Shown here in pieces: positions 14,812 to 26,040 of a stretch of DNA of 64,000 bases. A program made the position numbers and the translations under genes. The notes under the pieces are model-generated. The model ran no database searches, had not been told where the DNA came from, and saw only the letters and a program-made list of their open reading frames with translations. The number at the start of each line of letters is the position of its first letter. The stretch's first letter is position 1. Origin of the DNA: Gemmata palustris (GTDB lineage Bacteria > Planctomycetota > Planctomycetia > Gemmatales > Gemmataceae); contig NZ_JAGKQQ010000001.1 in the NCBI RefSeq assembly GCF_017939745.1, forward strand, positions 744,001 through 808,000, given 5' to 3'.

Positions 14812-16509
14812 ATGCCGACGGTTTACGTGAACGACAAGCCGGTCGAGATCGGCACCAAGCGGCTCAACTGCGTGCAGGCGGCGGAACTCGCCGGCGTGTT
14901 CGTGCCGCACTACTGCTGGCACGAGGCGCTGTCGGTCGTGGCGTCGTGCCGCATGTGTTTGGTCGAGGTCGGCGACCTGAAGGACGGCAAGGTGACGATG
15001 CAGCCGAAGGTGCTGCCCGGGTGCCAAACTCCGGTCAAAGACGGCACCGTCATCGTCACCGGCGAGTACGACAAGCGCGACAAGGGGTTGTCGGCTCTGC
15101 CCTACGACCCGGGCTACACGAAGGCCGCGGCGCTCGGCGACCGCGCGAAGAAGAGCCAAGCGGACACGCTCGAAGGCCTGCTCATCAACCACCCGCTCGA
15201 CTGCCCGGTGTGCGACAAGGCCGGCGAGTGCAAGCTCCAGGACTTCTCGTACAAGTACGGTCGGTCCGAGTCTCGCATGGTGGACGTGAAGAACACTCCC
15301 GCGAACAAGCCGCACCTGTCGAGCAAGATCACGCTGTTCACCGACCGCTGCATCATGTGTACGCGGTGCGTGCGGTTCACGCGCGAGATCTCGGGCACCG
15401 CGGAACTCCAAATCGTCGGGCGCGGGCACCACGAAGAGATCGACGTGTTCCCCGGGCGGCCGCTCGAGAACAAACTCGCCGGCAACGTCGTCGACCTGTG
15501 CCCGGTCGGGGCGCTCGGCAGCAAGGACTTCCTCTACAAGCAGCGCGTTTGGTACCTGAAGACGACTGACGGCGTGTGCAACCGGTGCTCGACCGGGTGC
15601 AGCACGTATGTGGACGCGAACAAGGACATCGTGTACCGCGTTCGGGCGCGGAACAACCCCCAGGCGCAGGGGCACTTCATCTGCGACGAGGGGCGCTACG
15701 GGTACCACCACGCCAACTCGGGCGAGCGCTTCGTCCGCCCCGTGGCGAAGGTCGATGGTAAGTTCAAGCCGGTCGTGTGGAACGCGCTGATCCCGGAACT
15801 CAAGCAAGCGTTCTCGGCGGCCGTGCAAGCGAACGCGGCGAGCGTGGTCGCGGTGCTGTCGCCGTTCCTTACGGTGGAAGAAGCGTACTTGCTCGGGAGC
15901 TACTTCAAGTCGCTCTCCAAGAACGTCCGGCTGGTGCTCGGCCCGGTTCCGGTCGTGGGTGTGGACGATACTTATCCCAAGAACGCGAAGGGCGAACCCG
16001 TCGAACCGGTGAAGTTCACCATCCGTGCGGAGAAGGCTCCGAATCGTCTCGGCGTCGAAGAAGTGCTGAAGCAACTCCAGGGCGAAGTCATCCCGTTCGC
16101 GAGCGTCTCGAAGGAATCGCTCGCGGCGATGTGGTTCAGCGGCGGCTACCCCGACAAGTCTCAGCTCGATGCGATCGTCCCGACCGACTGGAAGGCGCCC
16201 GCGCTGCTCGTGGCGCAGGACATCCTGCCGACGGTCGTCACCGCGTCGGCCAAGTACATTCTCCCCGGCACGACCGGCTTCGAGAAGGACGGCACGTTCG
16301 TGAACCACGCGAACTACGTTCAGACGTTCGGCCGCGCCGCCCGTCCGCCGCAAGAGGCCCGGACCGAGTTGCAACTGGCGTTCGACCTGTTGGGGCGTAA
16401 GGGGCTCGTGCAGCCCGACGCGGTGCGGAAGGAACTCGCGAAGGCGGTGCCGTTCTTCGGAGGGCTGGCCCCGGAAACGCGCATCGCCCTGGAAACCGCA
16501 ACGGCTTGA
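14812..16509 (+). CDS. nuoG: NADH-quinone oxidoreductase subunit G (short form)
   Basis: A 565-residue chain of the 75-kDa family. The N-terminal plant-ferredoxin-type domain holds a [2Fe-2S] site (HYCWHEALSVVASCRMC and PGCQTP). The His-ligated N5 site reads HPLDCPVCDKAGEC, N4 lies in RCIMCTRCVRF with a later LCPVGAL, and an N7-type site CNRCSTGC is followed by an ICDEGR cysteine. The molybdopterin-oxidoreductase-like C-terminal domain is strongly shortened compared with the roughly 780-900-residue chains of Thermus and E. coli. The ATG at 14812 (MPTVYVNDKPVEIG) gives the correct ferredoxin-domain N-terminus. It follows the lipoprotein gene by 95 bases. Confidence 0.94.
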   Translation: MPTVYVNDKPVEIGTKRLNCVQAAELAGVFVPHYCWHEALSVVASCRMCLVEVGDLKDGKVTMQPKVLPGCQTPVKDGTVIVTGEYDKRDKGLSALPYDPGYTKAAALGDRAKKSQADTLEGLLINHPLDCPVCDKAGECKLQDFSYKYGRSESRMVDVKNTPANKPHLSSKITLFTDRCIMCTRCVRFTREISGTAELQIVGRGHHEEIDVFPGRPLENKLAGNVVDLCPVGALGSKDFLYKQRVWYLKTTDGVCNRCSTGCSTYVDANKDIVYRVRARNNPQAQGHFICDEGRYGYHHANSGERFVRPVAKVDGKFKPVVWNALIPELKQAFSAAVQANAASVVAVLSPFLTVEEAYLLGSYFKSLSKNVRLVLGPVPVVGVDDTYPKNAKGEPVEPVKFTIRAEKAPNRLGVEEVLKQLQGEVIPFASVSKESLAAMWFSGGYPDKSQLDAIVPTDWKAPALLVAQDILPTVVTASAKYILPGTTGFEKDGTFVNHANYVQTFGRAARPPQEARTELQLAFDLLGRKGLVQPDAVRKELAKAVPFFGGLAPETRIALETATA

Positions 16510-16559
16510 GCCGCGCCGCCCGCGAAAGACATTGCCGACGAACCCACACGACGAGACCC

Positions 16560-17801
16560 ATGCCGACCTTCGACCCCATTATCACCGCGATCGTCATCGT
16601 CGGCCTCATCGCCGGCGTGCTGAGCGTGTGCGGTTACCTCACGCTCGGCGAGCGCAAGATCTCGGCCTGGATGCAGGACCGCGTGGGGCCGAACCGCGTC
16701 GGTCCCGGCGGGCTGCTCCAGCCGCTCGCGGACGGCGGGAAGTTCTTCCTCAAAGAAGAAGTGATCCCGGACCACGTCGATCGGGTCTTTTATCTGCTCG
16801 CGCCGGCCGTCGCGGTGGGCACCGCGCTCTTGGCACTCGCGATCGTGCCGTTCGGCGCGACTACGCCCGTCCCGGACCCGGTCGCCGTGACCCAACCGGG
16901 TGCCGTCGAGACGTTCGAGACGCAGCAGAAGGCCTACGCGGACACTTTCAACTTCGTGCTCGCGCCGGGGTTGGACATTGGCGTCCTGTACATCTTCGCG
17001 CTCGGCTCGCTGGCGGTGTACGGTGTGATCCTCGCCGGCTGGAGTGCGAACAACAAATACTCGCTGCTCGGCTCGCTGCGCTCCTCGGCGCAGATCGTGA
17101 GTTACGAGATCCCGCTCGGAATGTCGGTACTCGGCGTGTTCATCGTGGTCGGGTCACTGAACCCCGAAAAGATCATCGCGTGGCAACTGTCGCACGGGTG
17201 GTTCATTCTGTTCCAGCCGCTCGCGCTCCTGCTGTTCATGGTGAGCACCTACGCAGAGAGCAGCCGGTTGCCCTTTGACTTGCCGGAAGCGGAACAGGAA
17301 CTCGTCGGCGGGTACCACACCGAGTACAGCTCGCTGAAGCTCGGTCTGATGCTCCTCACCGAGTACATCCACCTCGTCACCGCGAGCTTCATGTTGTCGG
17401 TGCTGTTCCTCGGCGGGTGGAGCCTGTTCGGGCTGGAGTCACTGATTGAAAACCCGATCCTCGGCGCGGTCGTGAAGTTACTCGTGCTGAGCGGGAAAAT
17501 GGTCGCGCTGTGCATCTTCGCCCAGTTCGTGCGCTGGACGATCCCCCGGTTCCGCTTCGACCAACTGATGAACCTCGCGTGGAAGGTGATGATCCCGCTC
17601 GCGCTGCTGAACCTGCTCGCGGTAATGATCGTGAAGCAGTTCGGCGTCACGCTGATCGTCCTGACCGGGGTGAGTGCGTTGTTGTTCTTCGGCGCGGGGG
17701 TGCTCGGGGCGCGGACCCGCGGCACAATCACGAACCCCAAGCGCGCGGTCAAGAAGCTCCCGCCGGGCCTGCCCGCGGGCGTCACATACGCTGGAAAATA
17801 G
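16560..17801 (+). CDS. nuoH: NADH-quinone oxidoreductase subunit H
   Basis: A 413-residue polytopic membrane subunit (ND1 family) that links the peripheral arm to the membrane arm and forms the quinone entry channel. Signatures include LGERKISAWMQDRVGPNRVGP near residue 30 (read in two parts, ERKISAWMQ and RVGPNRVGPGG), and SSRLPFDLPEAEQELVGGY-type acidic loop residues around 240-260. About eight membrane helices are visible. The start at 16560 follows nuoG by 50 bases. The C-terminal basic tail (NPKRAVKKLPPGLP) is slightly longer than usual. Confidence 0.95.
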   Translation: MPTFDPIITAIVIVGLIAGVLSVCGYLTLGERKISAWMQDRVGPNRVGPGGLLQPLADGGKFFLKEEVIPDHVDRVFYLLAPAVAVGTALLALAIVPFGATTPVPDPVAVTQPGAVETFETQQKAYADTFNFVLAPGLDIGVLYIFALGSLAVYGVILAGWSANNKYSLLGSLRSSAQIVSYEIPLGMSVLGVFIVVGSLNPEKIIAWQLSHGWFILFQPLALLLFMVSTYAESSRLPFDLPEAEQELVGGYHTEYSSLKLGLMLLTEYIHLVTASFMLSVLFLGGWSLFGLESLIENPILGAVVKLLVLSGKMVALCIFAQFVRWTIPRFRFDQLMNLAWKVMIPLALLNLLAVMIVKQFGVTLIVLTGVSALLFFGAGVLGARTRGTITNPKRAVKKLPPGLPAGVTYAGK

Positions 17802-17875
17802 GTACGTGCGTGGCGCCGGGCGTGCGTGCCTGTGTCACCACAAACGCGGAAACAGTAAGCACGGGTGGGTGGTTC

Positions 17876-18445
17876 ATGCCGATTACCGAATCCGAAGTGT
17901 CGTGGGTGGAAGAAACCAAGTTGGGGCTGTGGGAGCAGCTCTACATCCCCGCGCTCATCGACGGGTTGAAGACCACGCTCGGTCACATGGTCAGCCGGAA
18001 GATCACCGAGCAGTACCCGGAACAAGAACCGAAGATGCCGCTGAACTACCGCGGCGTCCACCGGCTCAACCGGGACGAAGCGGGGCGCGTGAAGTGCGTC
18101 GCGTGCTACATGTGTGCGACCGCGTGCCCGGCCCACTGCATCGACATCGTGGCCGCGCCCGCCCCGACCGAGTGGCAAAAGGACGGCCGCGAGAAGTACC
18201 CGGAAACGTTCGTCATCGACGAACTGCGCTGCATTTATTGCGGCATGTGCGAAGAGGCGTGCCCGGTGGACGCGATCGAACTGACGACACTCTACGACCT
18301 CACCGGATTAAGCCGCGAACAAATGGTGTTCGACAAGGAAAAGCTCCTGAGCGTGTTCGACACCACCACAAAAGCCGGCACCGATCCGGTTCGCACGCAG
18401 TCCGGCAAACTCGGACCCGCGAGCGAAGCGCCGCCGGCGCACTAA
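17876..18445 (+). CDS. nuoI: NADH-quinone oxidoreductase subunit I
   Basis: A 189-residue 8Fe ferredoxin-like subunit that binds clusters N6a and N6b. Both motifs are intact: CVACYMCATACPAHC and CIYCGMCEEACPVDA. The N-terminal helices dock on NuoH, and the acidic tail after residue 150 is not conserved. The ATG at 17876 is preferred because it gives the typical N-terminus and follows a GGGTGGG stretch. It lies 74 bases after nuoH. About 145 bases separate it from nuoJ, room for a secondary promoter. Confidence 0.95.
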   Translation: MPITESEVSWVEETKLGLWEQLYIPALIDGLKTTLGHMVSRKITEQYPEQEPKMPLNYRGVHRLNRDEAGRVKCVACYMCATACPAHCIDIVAAPAPTEWQKDGREKYPETFVIDELRCIYCGMCEEACPVDAIELTTLYDLTGLSREQMVFDKEKLLSVFDTTTKAGTDPVRTQSGKLGPASEAPPAH

Positions 18446-18565
18446 TTTTGCCGCCGCGTGTCGGTGCGCGCCGCCCGTAAGGGTGTGTGGGGAAGAAAAA
18501 GGCCTTGCCGTTCGGGGGCGGGGTTCGCCGATCACAGTCCGCCTTATATACCATCGTCGTCTCGC

Positions 18566-18583
18566 TTGTGACAACCTTCACGA
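18566..18583 (+). promoter_or_regulatory. CRP/FNR-like half-conserved palindrome upstream of nuoJ
   Basis: TTGTGACAACCTTCACGA matches TGTGA-N6-TCAC(A) with one deviation in the right arm. It resembles the site before nuoA in sequence and in its CCTTCAC right half. It ends 7 bases before the nuoJ ATG, so a bound protein would also cover the ribosome-binding region, and no Shine-Dalgarno box is visible. Function is inferred. Confidence 0.35.
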
Positions 18584-18590
18584 AGTCCGC

Positions 18591-19823
18591 ATGAACCTGT
18601 TCGCGCTCTCACCGACGCAGGAAGCCGGCGGGCAAATCGCCCTGGCCGCCGTGCTCGGCGCCGTCGGGTTCTTTTTCCTCCTCCCGCGCCCGCGCGGGCG
18701 GTTCGTACCGGGCGGAATCGCGGCCCTCGTCGCGTCCGCCGCGGTCTTCGGGGCGTGGGTGTGTACCACGTTCGGTCGCCCGCTCCCCGACATCATTGGG
18801 ACCGCGCTGTTCGGGCTGTTCTCGACCGGGGCACTGGTTTTTGGTGCGGTCCTGGTGGCCCAGAAGAACCCCGCACGCGGTGCGATCGCGTTCGCGTTCG
18901 TCGTCCTCAGCACGTGCGGGCTGTTCCTGCTGCTCGCCGCCCCGTTCCTGATGGCCGCGACCATCATCATTTACGCCGGCGCGATCATCGTGACGTTCCT
19001 TTTCGTGCTGATGCTGTCGCACGCGGACGGGGCGTCGAACGAGAACGACCGGAGCCGCGAGCCGCTCTACGGCGCGTTCGCCGGATTCGCGTTCGTCGGC
19101 TTGGTGCTGTTCACGCTCTACCAAACGGCCCAGACCTCGAGGGCGGCCGATACGAGCGCCCCCGGTGCTCAAACACATTTGCTCGCACAGGTCGTCACCG
19201 CGGAGGAGCGGACGTCGCTCGCCGGCATCGCGACGCGGCTCGAGGACGCGGAAAAGCTGCTCGACGGCGACGCGAGCACGCACACCGCGCGGGCCGAGCG
19301 ATTGGTGGCGTTCGAGGACGCTTACCGACCCATTAAGAACGATCTGGCTCAAGTCGTGGGCGGCGCGTACTCGCGCGACAGTGCCCCGGTTCGCGACTTT
19401 TCGGAACTCGACGCGATCGCGGACCAGCACACGAACGGTTCGATTCACGCCCGGCTCGTGCGGCTCTCGGGCCATCCGAACGGCGACGGTGCGTCGCTGT
19501 TCCGCGAGGACGAACAGGCGCGGGCGGGCGTCAAGCGGGCCGCCGGTGTTCGCGAAACCAGCGCGAAGACTTTCAAAACCGTTCGCCAACTGATGAACAA
19601 CGAGAAGCCGGACCCCGCCGCCGCGAAAGCCGCGGTGCGGGAACTTCGGGACGAAGTCGTGCTCCTCCGCGGCAGCGGCGACCTGCCCGCGAGCAACGTG
19701 CGGGGGTTGGGATTCGTGCTCTACTCGGAACACCTGCTGGCGATCGAACTGGCGGGTACACTGTTGCTCGTCGCCGTCATCGGCGCGGTCGCGGTCACAC
19801 ACCGGAAGGGGGGCGCCAAGTGA
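18591..19823 (+). CDS. nuoJ: NADH-quinone oxidoreductase subunit J with large insertion
   Basis: A 410-residue protein, more than twice the roughly 170-200 residues usual for NuoJ. The recognisable core is NPARGAIAFAFVVLSTCG, the pi-bulge-type helix IIIYAGAIIVTFLFVLML (about 126-142), and the last helix YSEHLLAIELAGTLLLVAVIGAV (378-400). Two additional hydrophobic segments precede the core (about 18-32 and 42-58). Residues about 182-368 form a hydrophilic, charged, mostly helical insertion placed between the penultimate and final helices. The reading frame is continuous and of normal codon style, so the insertion is real protein. Its stop overlaps the nuoK GTG (GTGA). Confidence 0.9.
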   Translation: MNLFALSPTQEAGGQIALAAVLGAVGFFFLLPRPRGRFVPGGIAALVASAAVFGAWVCTTFGRPLPDIIGTALFGLFSTGALVFGAVLVAQKNPARGAIAFAFVVLSTCGLFLLLAAPFLMAATIIIYAGAIIVTFLFVLMLSHADGASNENDRSREPLYGAFAGFAFVGLVLFTLYQTAQTSRAADTSAPGAQTHLLAQVVTAEERTSLAGIATRLEDAEKLLDGDASTHTARAERLVAFEDAYRPIKNDLAQVVGGAYSRDSAPVRDFSELDAIADQHTNGSIHARLVRLSGHPNGDGASLFREDEQARAGVKRAAGVRETSAKTFKTVRQLMNNEKPDPAAAKAAVRELRDEVVLLRGSGDLPASNVRGLGFVLYSEHLLAIELAGTLLLVAVIGAVAVTHRKGGAK

Positions 19824-20237
19824 TCCTCACGCTCTGGCACTTCCTCGCGGTCGCCGCGGCGCTCTTCGGCATCGGGCTGGTCGGGTTCCTGACCCGGCGC
19901 AACCTCATCACGATGTTCCTGTGCGCCGAGATGATGCTCCAGGGCGTCGCGATCAACTTCGTCGCGTTCGCCCGGTTCCACGGCAACTTGCAGGGGCAGG
20001 TGTTCGTGCTGTTCATCCTGGCGGTCGCCGCGTGCGAGGCCGGGATCGCGCTGGCGCTGTTCCTGAGCCTGTACCGGCGCCGGCGCTCGCTCGACGTGTC
20101 CGACTGGCAAGAGTTGCGGGAACTCGGTGTCCCGGCGGCCGTGGACGAAGACCCGCTCGTACAGGTCACGGCGGAACCGGAACCGACGCTCACGCCGGCC
20201 GGGGCGCGGCCCCAACCGATCGCGGAGGAGGCCGTCC

Positions 20238-20245
<8 letters not shown>
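19820..20245 (+). CDS. nuoK: NADH-quinone oxidoreductase subunit K
   Basis: A 141-residue MrpC/NuoK-type membrane protein with three helices in the first 90 residues. The proton-channel glutamate of helix 2 is in LCAEMMLQGVAINF and a second acidic residue in AACEAGIALAL of helix 3. The family is usually about 100 residues; here a hydrophilic, acidic and proline-rich tail of about 45 residues (SDWQELRELGVP onward) is added. The GTG start overlaps the nuoJ stop and lies behind GGAAGGGGGG. Confidence 0.93.
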
Positions 20246-22199
<1,954 letters not shown>

Positions 22200-22311
22200 G
22201 AAATTACCGGGTTCCGGGTTCCGAGTTTCAAGTGGAAGATTGATGGGTCCGGCCCGTGGGCGGCTCGCTCTCTTGACTTGGCACCGGAACCGGGGATCTG
22301 GGACTAACGAG

Positions 22312-24219
22312 ATGTCCACTTACGCCGTCATCCGCGTGCTGGTTCTGCTGCTGGTGGTGCTGCCGCTCGCGTCGGCGGTGATCGTGCCGGCGTTCGGGCG
22401 GTTCGCGCGCCGGGTTGCACTCGTGCTCGCGCTGGTCCACCTCGGTTTGACCGCGGCCGTGGTCACGATCGCGATCCCGTTCCTCGACGAGCACGCCAAA
22501 CGCGAGAGCTCGCAGCGGGGCGACGTGTTCGCGCCGCAGTTCCATCCCGAGTTCGTACCCGGCGACCCCGGGGCCAAAAACGATAGCGCGGAAGCTCGCA
22601 CGACGTGGACGCTGTTCAGCCTTTCAAACAAGAAACTCGCGCCCGGTAAACCCGGCCCGAACGTGCAGCTCTACATCGGCATCGACGGGCTCAACTTGTG
22701 GCTCGTGGTGCTCGCCAGCCTCATGCTGATCCCGGTCATCCTGGTGTCGTGGGAGTCCGTAAAGGAGAAACCGGGGGCCTTCTTCGGGTGGCTCTTCTTG
22801 CTCCAGGCGGGCGTGATCGGCGCGTTCCTCTCGTTCGACGTGGTGCTCTTCTACATCTTCTTCGAGTTGACGCTGATTCCGTCGTTCTTCCTCATCGGGA
22901 AGTGGGGCGTGGGGTCCGGGCGGCGCGACGCGGCCCGCAAGTTCTTCCTGTACACCCTCGCCGGGAGCTTGCTCACACTCGTCGGGGTGATCGGCGTCGT
23001 TCTTACGAACCCGAGCCCGGACGGGACCATCACGTTCTCGATCCCGCAACTGATGCTGAACGTCCAGCACGGGTTGCACGACGCGCACCAGAAGGCGCTC
23101 GCCGGTGACGGCGCGGATCTGGCCGCGAAGCAGGGCACGCAGTTCTGGCTCTTTATTGCGCTGATGGCCGGGTTCATGGTGAAGGTTCCGATCTGGCCGT
23201 TCCACACGTGGCTGCCCTCGGCCTACGGCGAGGCCCCGATCGGCGTGACGGTGATGCTCTCGGCGCTCATGGCGAAGCTCGGCACGTTCGGCATCCTGCG
23301 GCTCGTGCTGCCCCTCGTGCCGGACGCGGCGATCGCCTACGGGTTGCCCGCGATCGGCGGGTTCGCGGCGTTCGGTATTGTGTACGCGGCGCTGTGCGCC
23401 TACGCCTCCAAAGACATCAAGATGGTGATCGCGTACAGCTCCGTGTCGCACCTGGGGTTCCTGGTGCTGGGACTGTTCGCGTTCAACAAAGAGGGGCTGT
23501 CGGGAGCGGTGCTGCACATGGTGAACCACGGGCTGAGCACGGGGGCACTGTTCGCCGCGCTCGCGTTCCTGGTCGACCGCTACAAGACGACTGAGATCGC
23601 GAAGTTCGGTGGGCTCATGGGCCGGTACCCGAACTACGCGGTCCTCGTGTTCGTGCTCTGCCTAGCGAGCGTCGGGCTCCCAGGCTTGAACAACTTCGTG
23701 AGCGAAATGCTGATGCTCGGCGGGCTGTTCGACGCCCGCAACCCGGGCGTTCACCGCCTCGGGCTCGCCGTCATCGCGGCGTTCGGCGTCTTCCTGAGCG
23801 CGTGGTACACGTTCACGATGCTCCAGAAGGTGTTCTTCAACCCGTCGAAGGAGCCGGAACTGGTGCCCGGCGCGGCCGCGCACGATGTGAGCCGGCGCGA
23901 GTTCTTCGCGTTCGGCTCGCTCGCCGGGCTGTGTTTGGTCCTCGGGCTGTTCCCGCTCCCGCTCCTCGACACGATGAAACAGGACGTCCGCGTGCTGTCG
24001 ATCATCGGCGACACCGCCCGTGCCCGTGTTCAAGGTGTGCCCTACGTGTACATTGACGAGCAACCGCCGCTCCCTCCCGCACCAATCGCCCCCATTGACA
24101 TTGATAAAGGTGGGAAAGGCGCTCCGCCGCTCGGTGGGGGGAAAGGTGCGATCCCGCCCGGCGGTGGAGCTAAAGGCGGTGGGAAGGGTGGCAAAGGCAA
24201 AGGTGCTTCCCTCGAATAG
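22312..24219 (+). CDS. nuoM: NADH-quinone oxidoreductase subunit M with Gly/Lys-rich tail
   Basis: A 635-residue antiporter-like subunit (ND4 family). FFELTLIPSFFLIGKWG holds the channel glutamate, and KVPIWPFHTWLPSAYGEAP contains the functional lysine and the HTWLP signature. The family usually ends near 500-550 residues. Here the last 40 residues form an unusual low-complexity tail made of GGK, GGGAK and KGGKGKG units that ends in ASLE, preceded by a proline-rich spacer (EQPPLPPAPIAP). An inserted loop near residues 60-110 is also longer than usual. The start at 22312 gives a normal first membrane helix. Confidence 0.93.
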   Translation: MSTYAVIRVLVLLLVVLPLASAVIVPAFGRFARRVALVLALVHLGLTAAVVTIAIPFLDEHAKRESSQRGDVFAPQFHPEFVPGDPGAKNDSAEARTTWTLFSLSNKKLAPGKPGPNVQLYIGIDGLNLWLVVLASLMLIPVILVSWESVKEKPGAFFGWLFLLQAGVIGAFLSFDVVLFYIFFELTLIPSFFLIGKWGVGSGRRDAARKFFLYTLAGSLLTLVGVIGVVLTNPSPDGTITFSIPQLMLNVQHGLHDAHQKALAGDGADLAAKQGTQFWLFIALMAGFMVKVPIWPFHTWLPSAYGEAPIGVTVMLSALMAKLGTFGILRLVLPLVPDAAIAYGLPAIGGFAAFGIVYAALCAYASKDIKMVIAYSSVSHLGFLVLGLFAFNKEGLSGAVLHMVNHGLSTGALFAALAFLVDRYKTTEIAKFGGLMGRYPNYAVLVFVLCLASVGLPGLNNFVSEMLMLGGLFDARNPGVHRLGLAVIAAFGVFLSAWYTFTMLQKVFFNPSKEPELVPGAAAHDVSRREFFAFGSLAGLCLVLGLFPLPLLDTMKQDVRVLSIIGDTARARVQGVPYVYIDEQPPLPPAPIAPIDIDKGGKGAPPLGGGKGAIPPGGGAKGGGKGGKGKGASLE

Positions 24220-24357
24220 CGGACCGGTTCGGGGCGACATTGAGCCCCGGGCGCCCCGGATCAGCAGACACACCCGAGGACGAAAAGACAGGGACCAGAA
24301 GGCGGACACGCTCGGCGCGGACCCCTGATTTCTGCTCCCTGAACTGCGGTACCCCTC

Positions 24358-25932
24358 ATGACCGACCCGCTTCTGCAACAGACACTGAAGGGCGTGTTCC
24401 GACTCGCCGTGCCCGAGATCGCGCTCATCGGTACGGCGTGCGTCGTGTTCCTGTTCGGCTGCCTGCACAACCGGCGGTGGTTGTGGTTCACGGTGTCGCT
24501 GATCGGCGTCGTCGCGGCCGCGGTCCTCGCCGCGACAGTCCAGACGGAAGTACCGCCGCTCCTCACCGTCGCGCCCCTCGTCCCGGACGGGACCGCGGCG
24601 TTCGTTCGCTGGGTCACTCTGATTACGGTCGCGGTGCTCCTCTTCGTGTCGTGGGCGGAAGTGGACCGCACGAACGCGGCCGAATATTACGGCTGTCTGC
24701 TCGTCGCCGCGGCCGGGGTGTCGCTCGTCGGGCGCGCGAACGATCTCATTACGCTGTTCCTCTCGCTCGAACTGCTCTCGATCCCGACGTACATCCTGCT
24801 GTACCTCCCGGCGCGCAACAAACTGAACCAGGAAGCCGCCGCGAAGTATTTCCTCCTGAGCGTGATGTCGTCGGCCGTCATGCTGTTCGGCTTCAGCTAC
24901 CTCTACGGGCTGACCGGGAGCACGAACCTCACGGTAATTACTGACGCGCTGACCAAGGCGCACACCGACGCGCTGAACCCGATGGCGCTCGTCGGCGCGG
25001 TACTGGTGATCGCCGCGATCGGGTTCCGCATCACCGCGGTGCCGTTCCACTTCTACGCCCCGGACGTGTACGAGGGGGCGCCGGCGGGCGTGGTGGCGCA
25101 ACTCGCGTTCTTCCCGAAGCTGGCCGGGTTCATCGCCCTGGCCCGCCTCCTGGGGCTGGTCGGCGCTGACGTGCGGCACATCCCGTTCGATGCGAACACG
25201 CAACTGCCGCTACTGCTCTGGATTCTGGCCGCGATGACGATGTGCATCGGCAACGTGCTGGCCCTCTTGCAGGACAACGTGCGCCGGATGCTCGCGTACT
25301 CGAGCGTCGCGCACGGCGGGTACATGCTCATGGGCATCGTGATCGCGAGTTCGCTCCCGGACGCGACCGGGCAACCCGGTGTGGGCGGAATGGACGCGCT
25401 CCTCGTTTACCTCGTCGCCTACGGCATGATGACGATCGGGTCGTTCGCGGTGATTCTGTTCCTCGGCACCCCCGAGCGGCCGGTCGAATCCATCGACGAC
25501 CTCGCGGGCGCGGGGCAGTCGCACCCGGTCTCGGCCGGCGCGATGACCGTGTTCCTGTTCAGCCTAATCGGGTTGCCACTTACGGCCGGTTTTACTGGGA
25601 AGTTCCTGCTGTTCGTTGGTGCCTTCAGCGCTCCGACACACACACCGGCGATGCGGAACCTGTACCAGGTTATGGCCGTGATTGCCGCAATCAACGCGGC
25701 CGTCGGCGCGTATTACTACCTCCGCGTGGTGGGGGTGATGTACCTGCGGACGCCGCTCCGCCCCGCGACCCGGGCACGGGCGGTCCCCACGTTCGTGGCC
25801 GCGGTCACGCTCGCGGCCGCAACTCTCTTCTTCGGCATCTACCCCGAACCGATCGTGCGTGCGGCACGAAAGGCCGCGCCCGTTCCCGTCGCTCCGGCAC
25901 AAAAGGCGACCGCAGAACTCGGTACGAAGTAG
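24358..25932 (+). CDS. nuoN: NADH-quinone oxidoreductase subunit N
   Basis: A 524-residue antiporter-like subunit (ND2 family), the last gene of the operon. Evidence is LFLSLELLSIPTYILLYLP with its channel glutamate, the FRITAVPFHFYAPDVYEGAP signature (as RITAVPFHFYAPD and VYEGAPAG), and LAYSSVAHGGYMLMG. About 14 membrane helices are visible and length is typical. It follows nuoM by 138 bases and is followed after 67 bases by a strong hairpin that probably ends the operon. Confidence 0.95.
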   Translation: MTDPLLQQTLKGVFRLAVPEIALIGTACVVFLFGCLHNRRWLWFTVSLIGVVAAAVLAATVQTEVPPLLTVAPLVPDGTAAFVRWVTLITVAVLLFVSWAEVDRTNAAEYYGCLLVAAAGVSLVGRANDLITLFLSLELLSIPTYILLYLPARNKLNQEAAAKYFLLSVMSSAVMLFGFSYLYGLTGSTNLTVITDALTKAHTDALNPMALVGAVLVIAAIGFRITAVPFHFYAPDVYEGAPAGVVAQLAFFPKLAGFIALARLLGLVGADVRHIPFDANTQLPLLLWILAAMTMCIGNVLALLQDNVRRMLAYSSVAHGGYMLMGIVIASSLPDATGQPGVGGMDALLVYLVAYGMMTIGSFAVILFLGTPERPVESIDDLAGAGQSHPVSAGAMTVFLFSLIGLPLTAGFTGKFLLFVGAFSAPTHTPAMRNLYQVMAVIAAINAAVGAYYYLRVVGVMYLRTPLRPATRARAVPTFVAAVTLAAATLFFGIYPEPIVRAARKAAPVPVAPAQKATAELGTK

Positions 25933-25999
25933 CATTCAGCGGTTCCGAAAGCGCTTGCTCGGGCCGCGCTGTAACAGCCCGGAGCTTTCCCGACCGCAG

Positions 26000-26040
26000 A
26001 GCAACGCCCGTCAACACATTGTTGACGGGCGTTGCTGTTT
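26000..26040 (+). terminator. Rho-independent terminator of the nuo operon
   Basis: A perfect 17-bp stem (AGCAACGCCCGTCAACA at 26000-26016 with its complement at 26020-26036) closes a CAT loop and is followed by GTTTTG. It lies 67 bases after the nuoN stop. Confidence 0.85.

Noticed and set aside
14317-16374. 685-codon minus-strand open frame
   Set aside because: It lies entirely opposite nuoG and the lipoprotein gene; long antisense frames are expected in GC-rich DNA.
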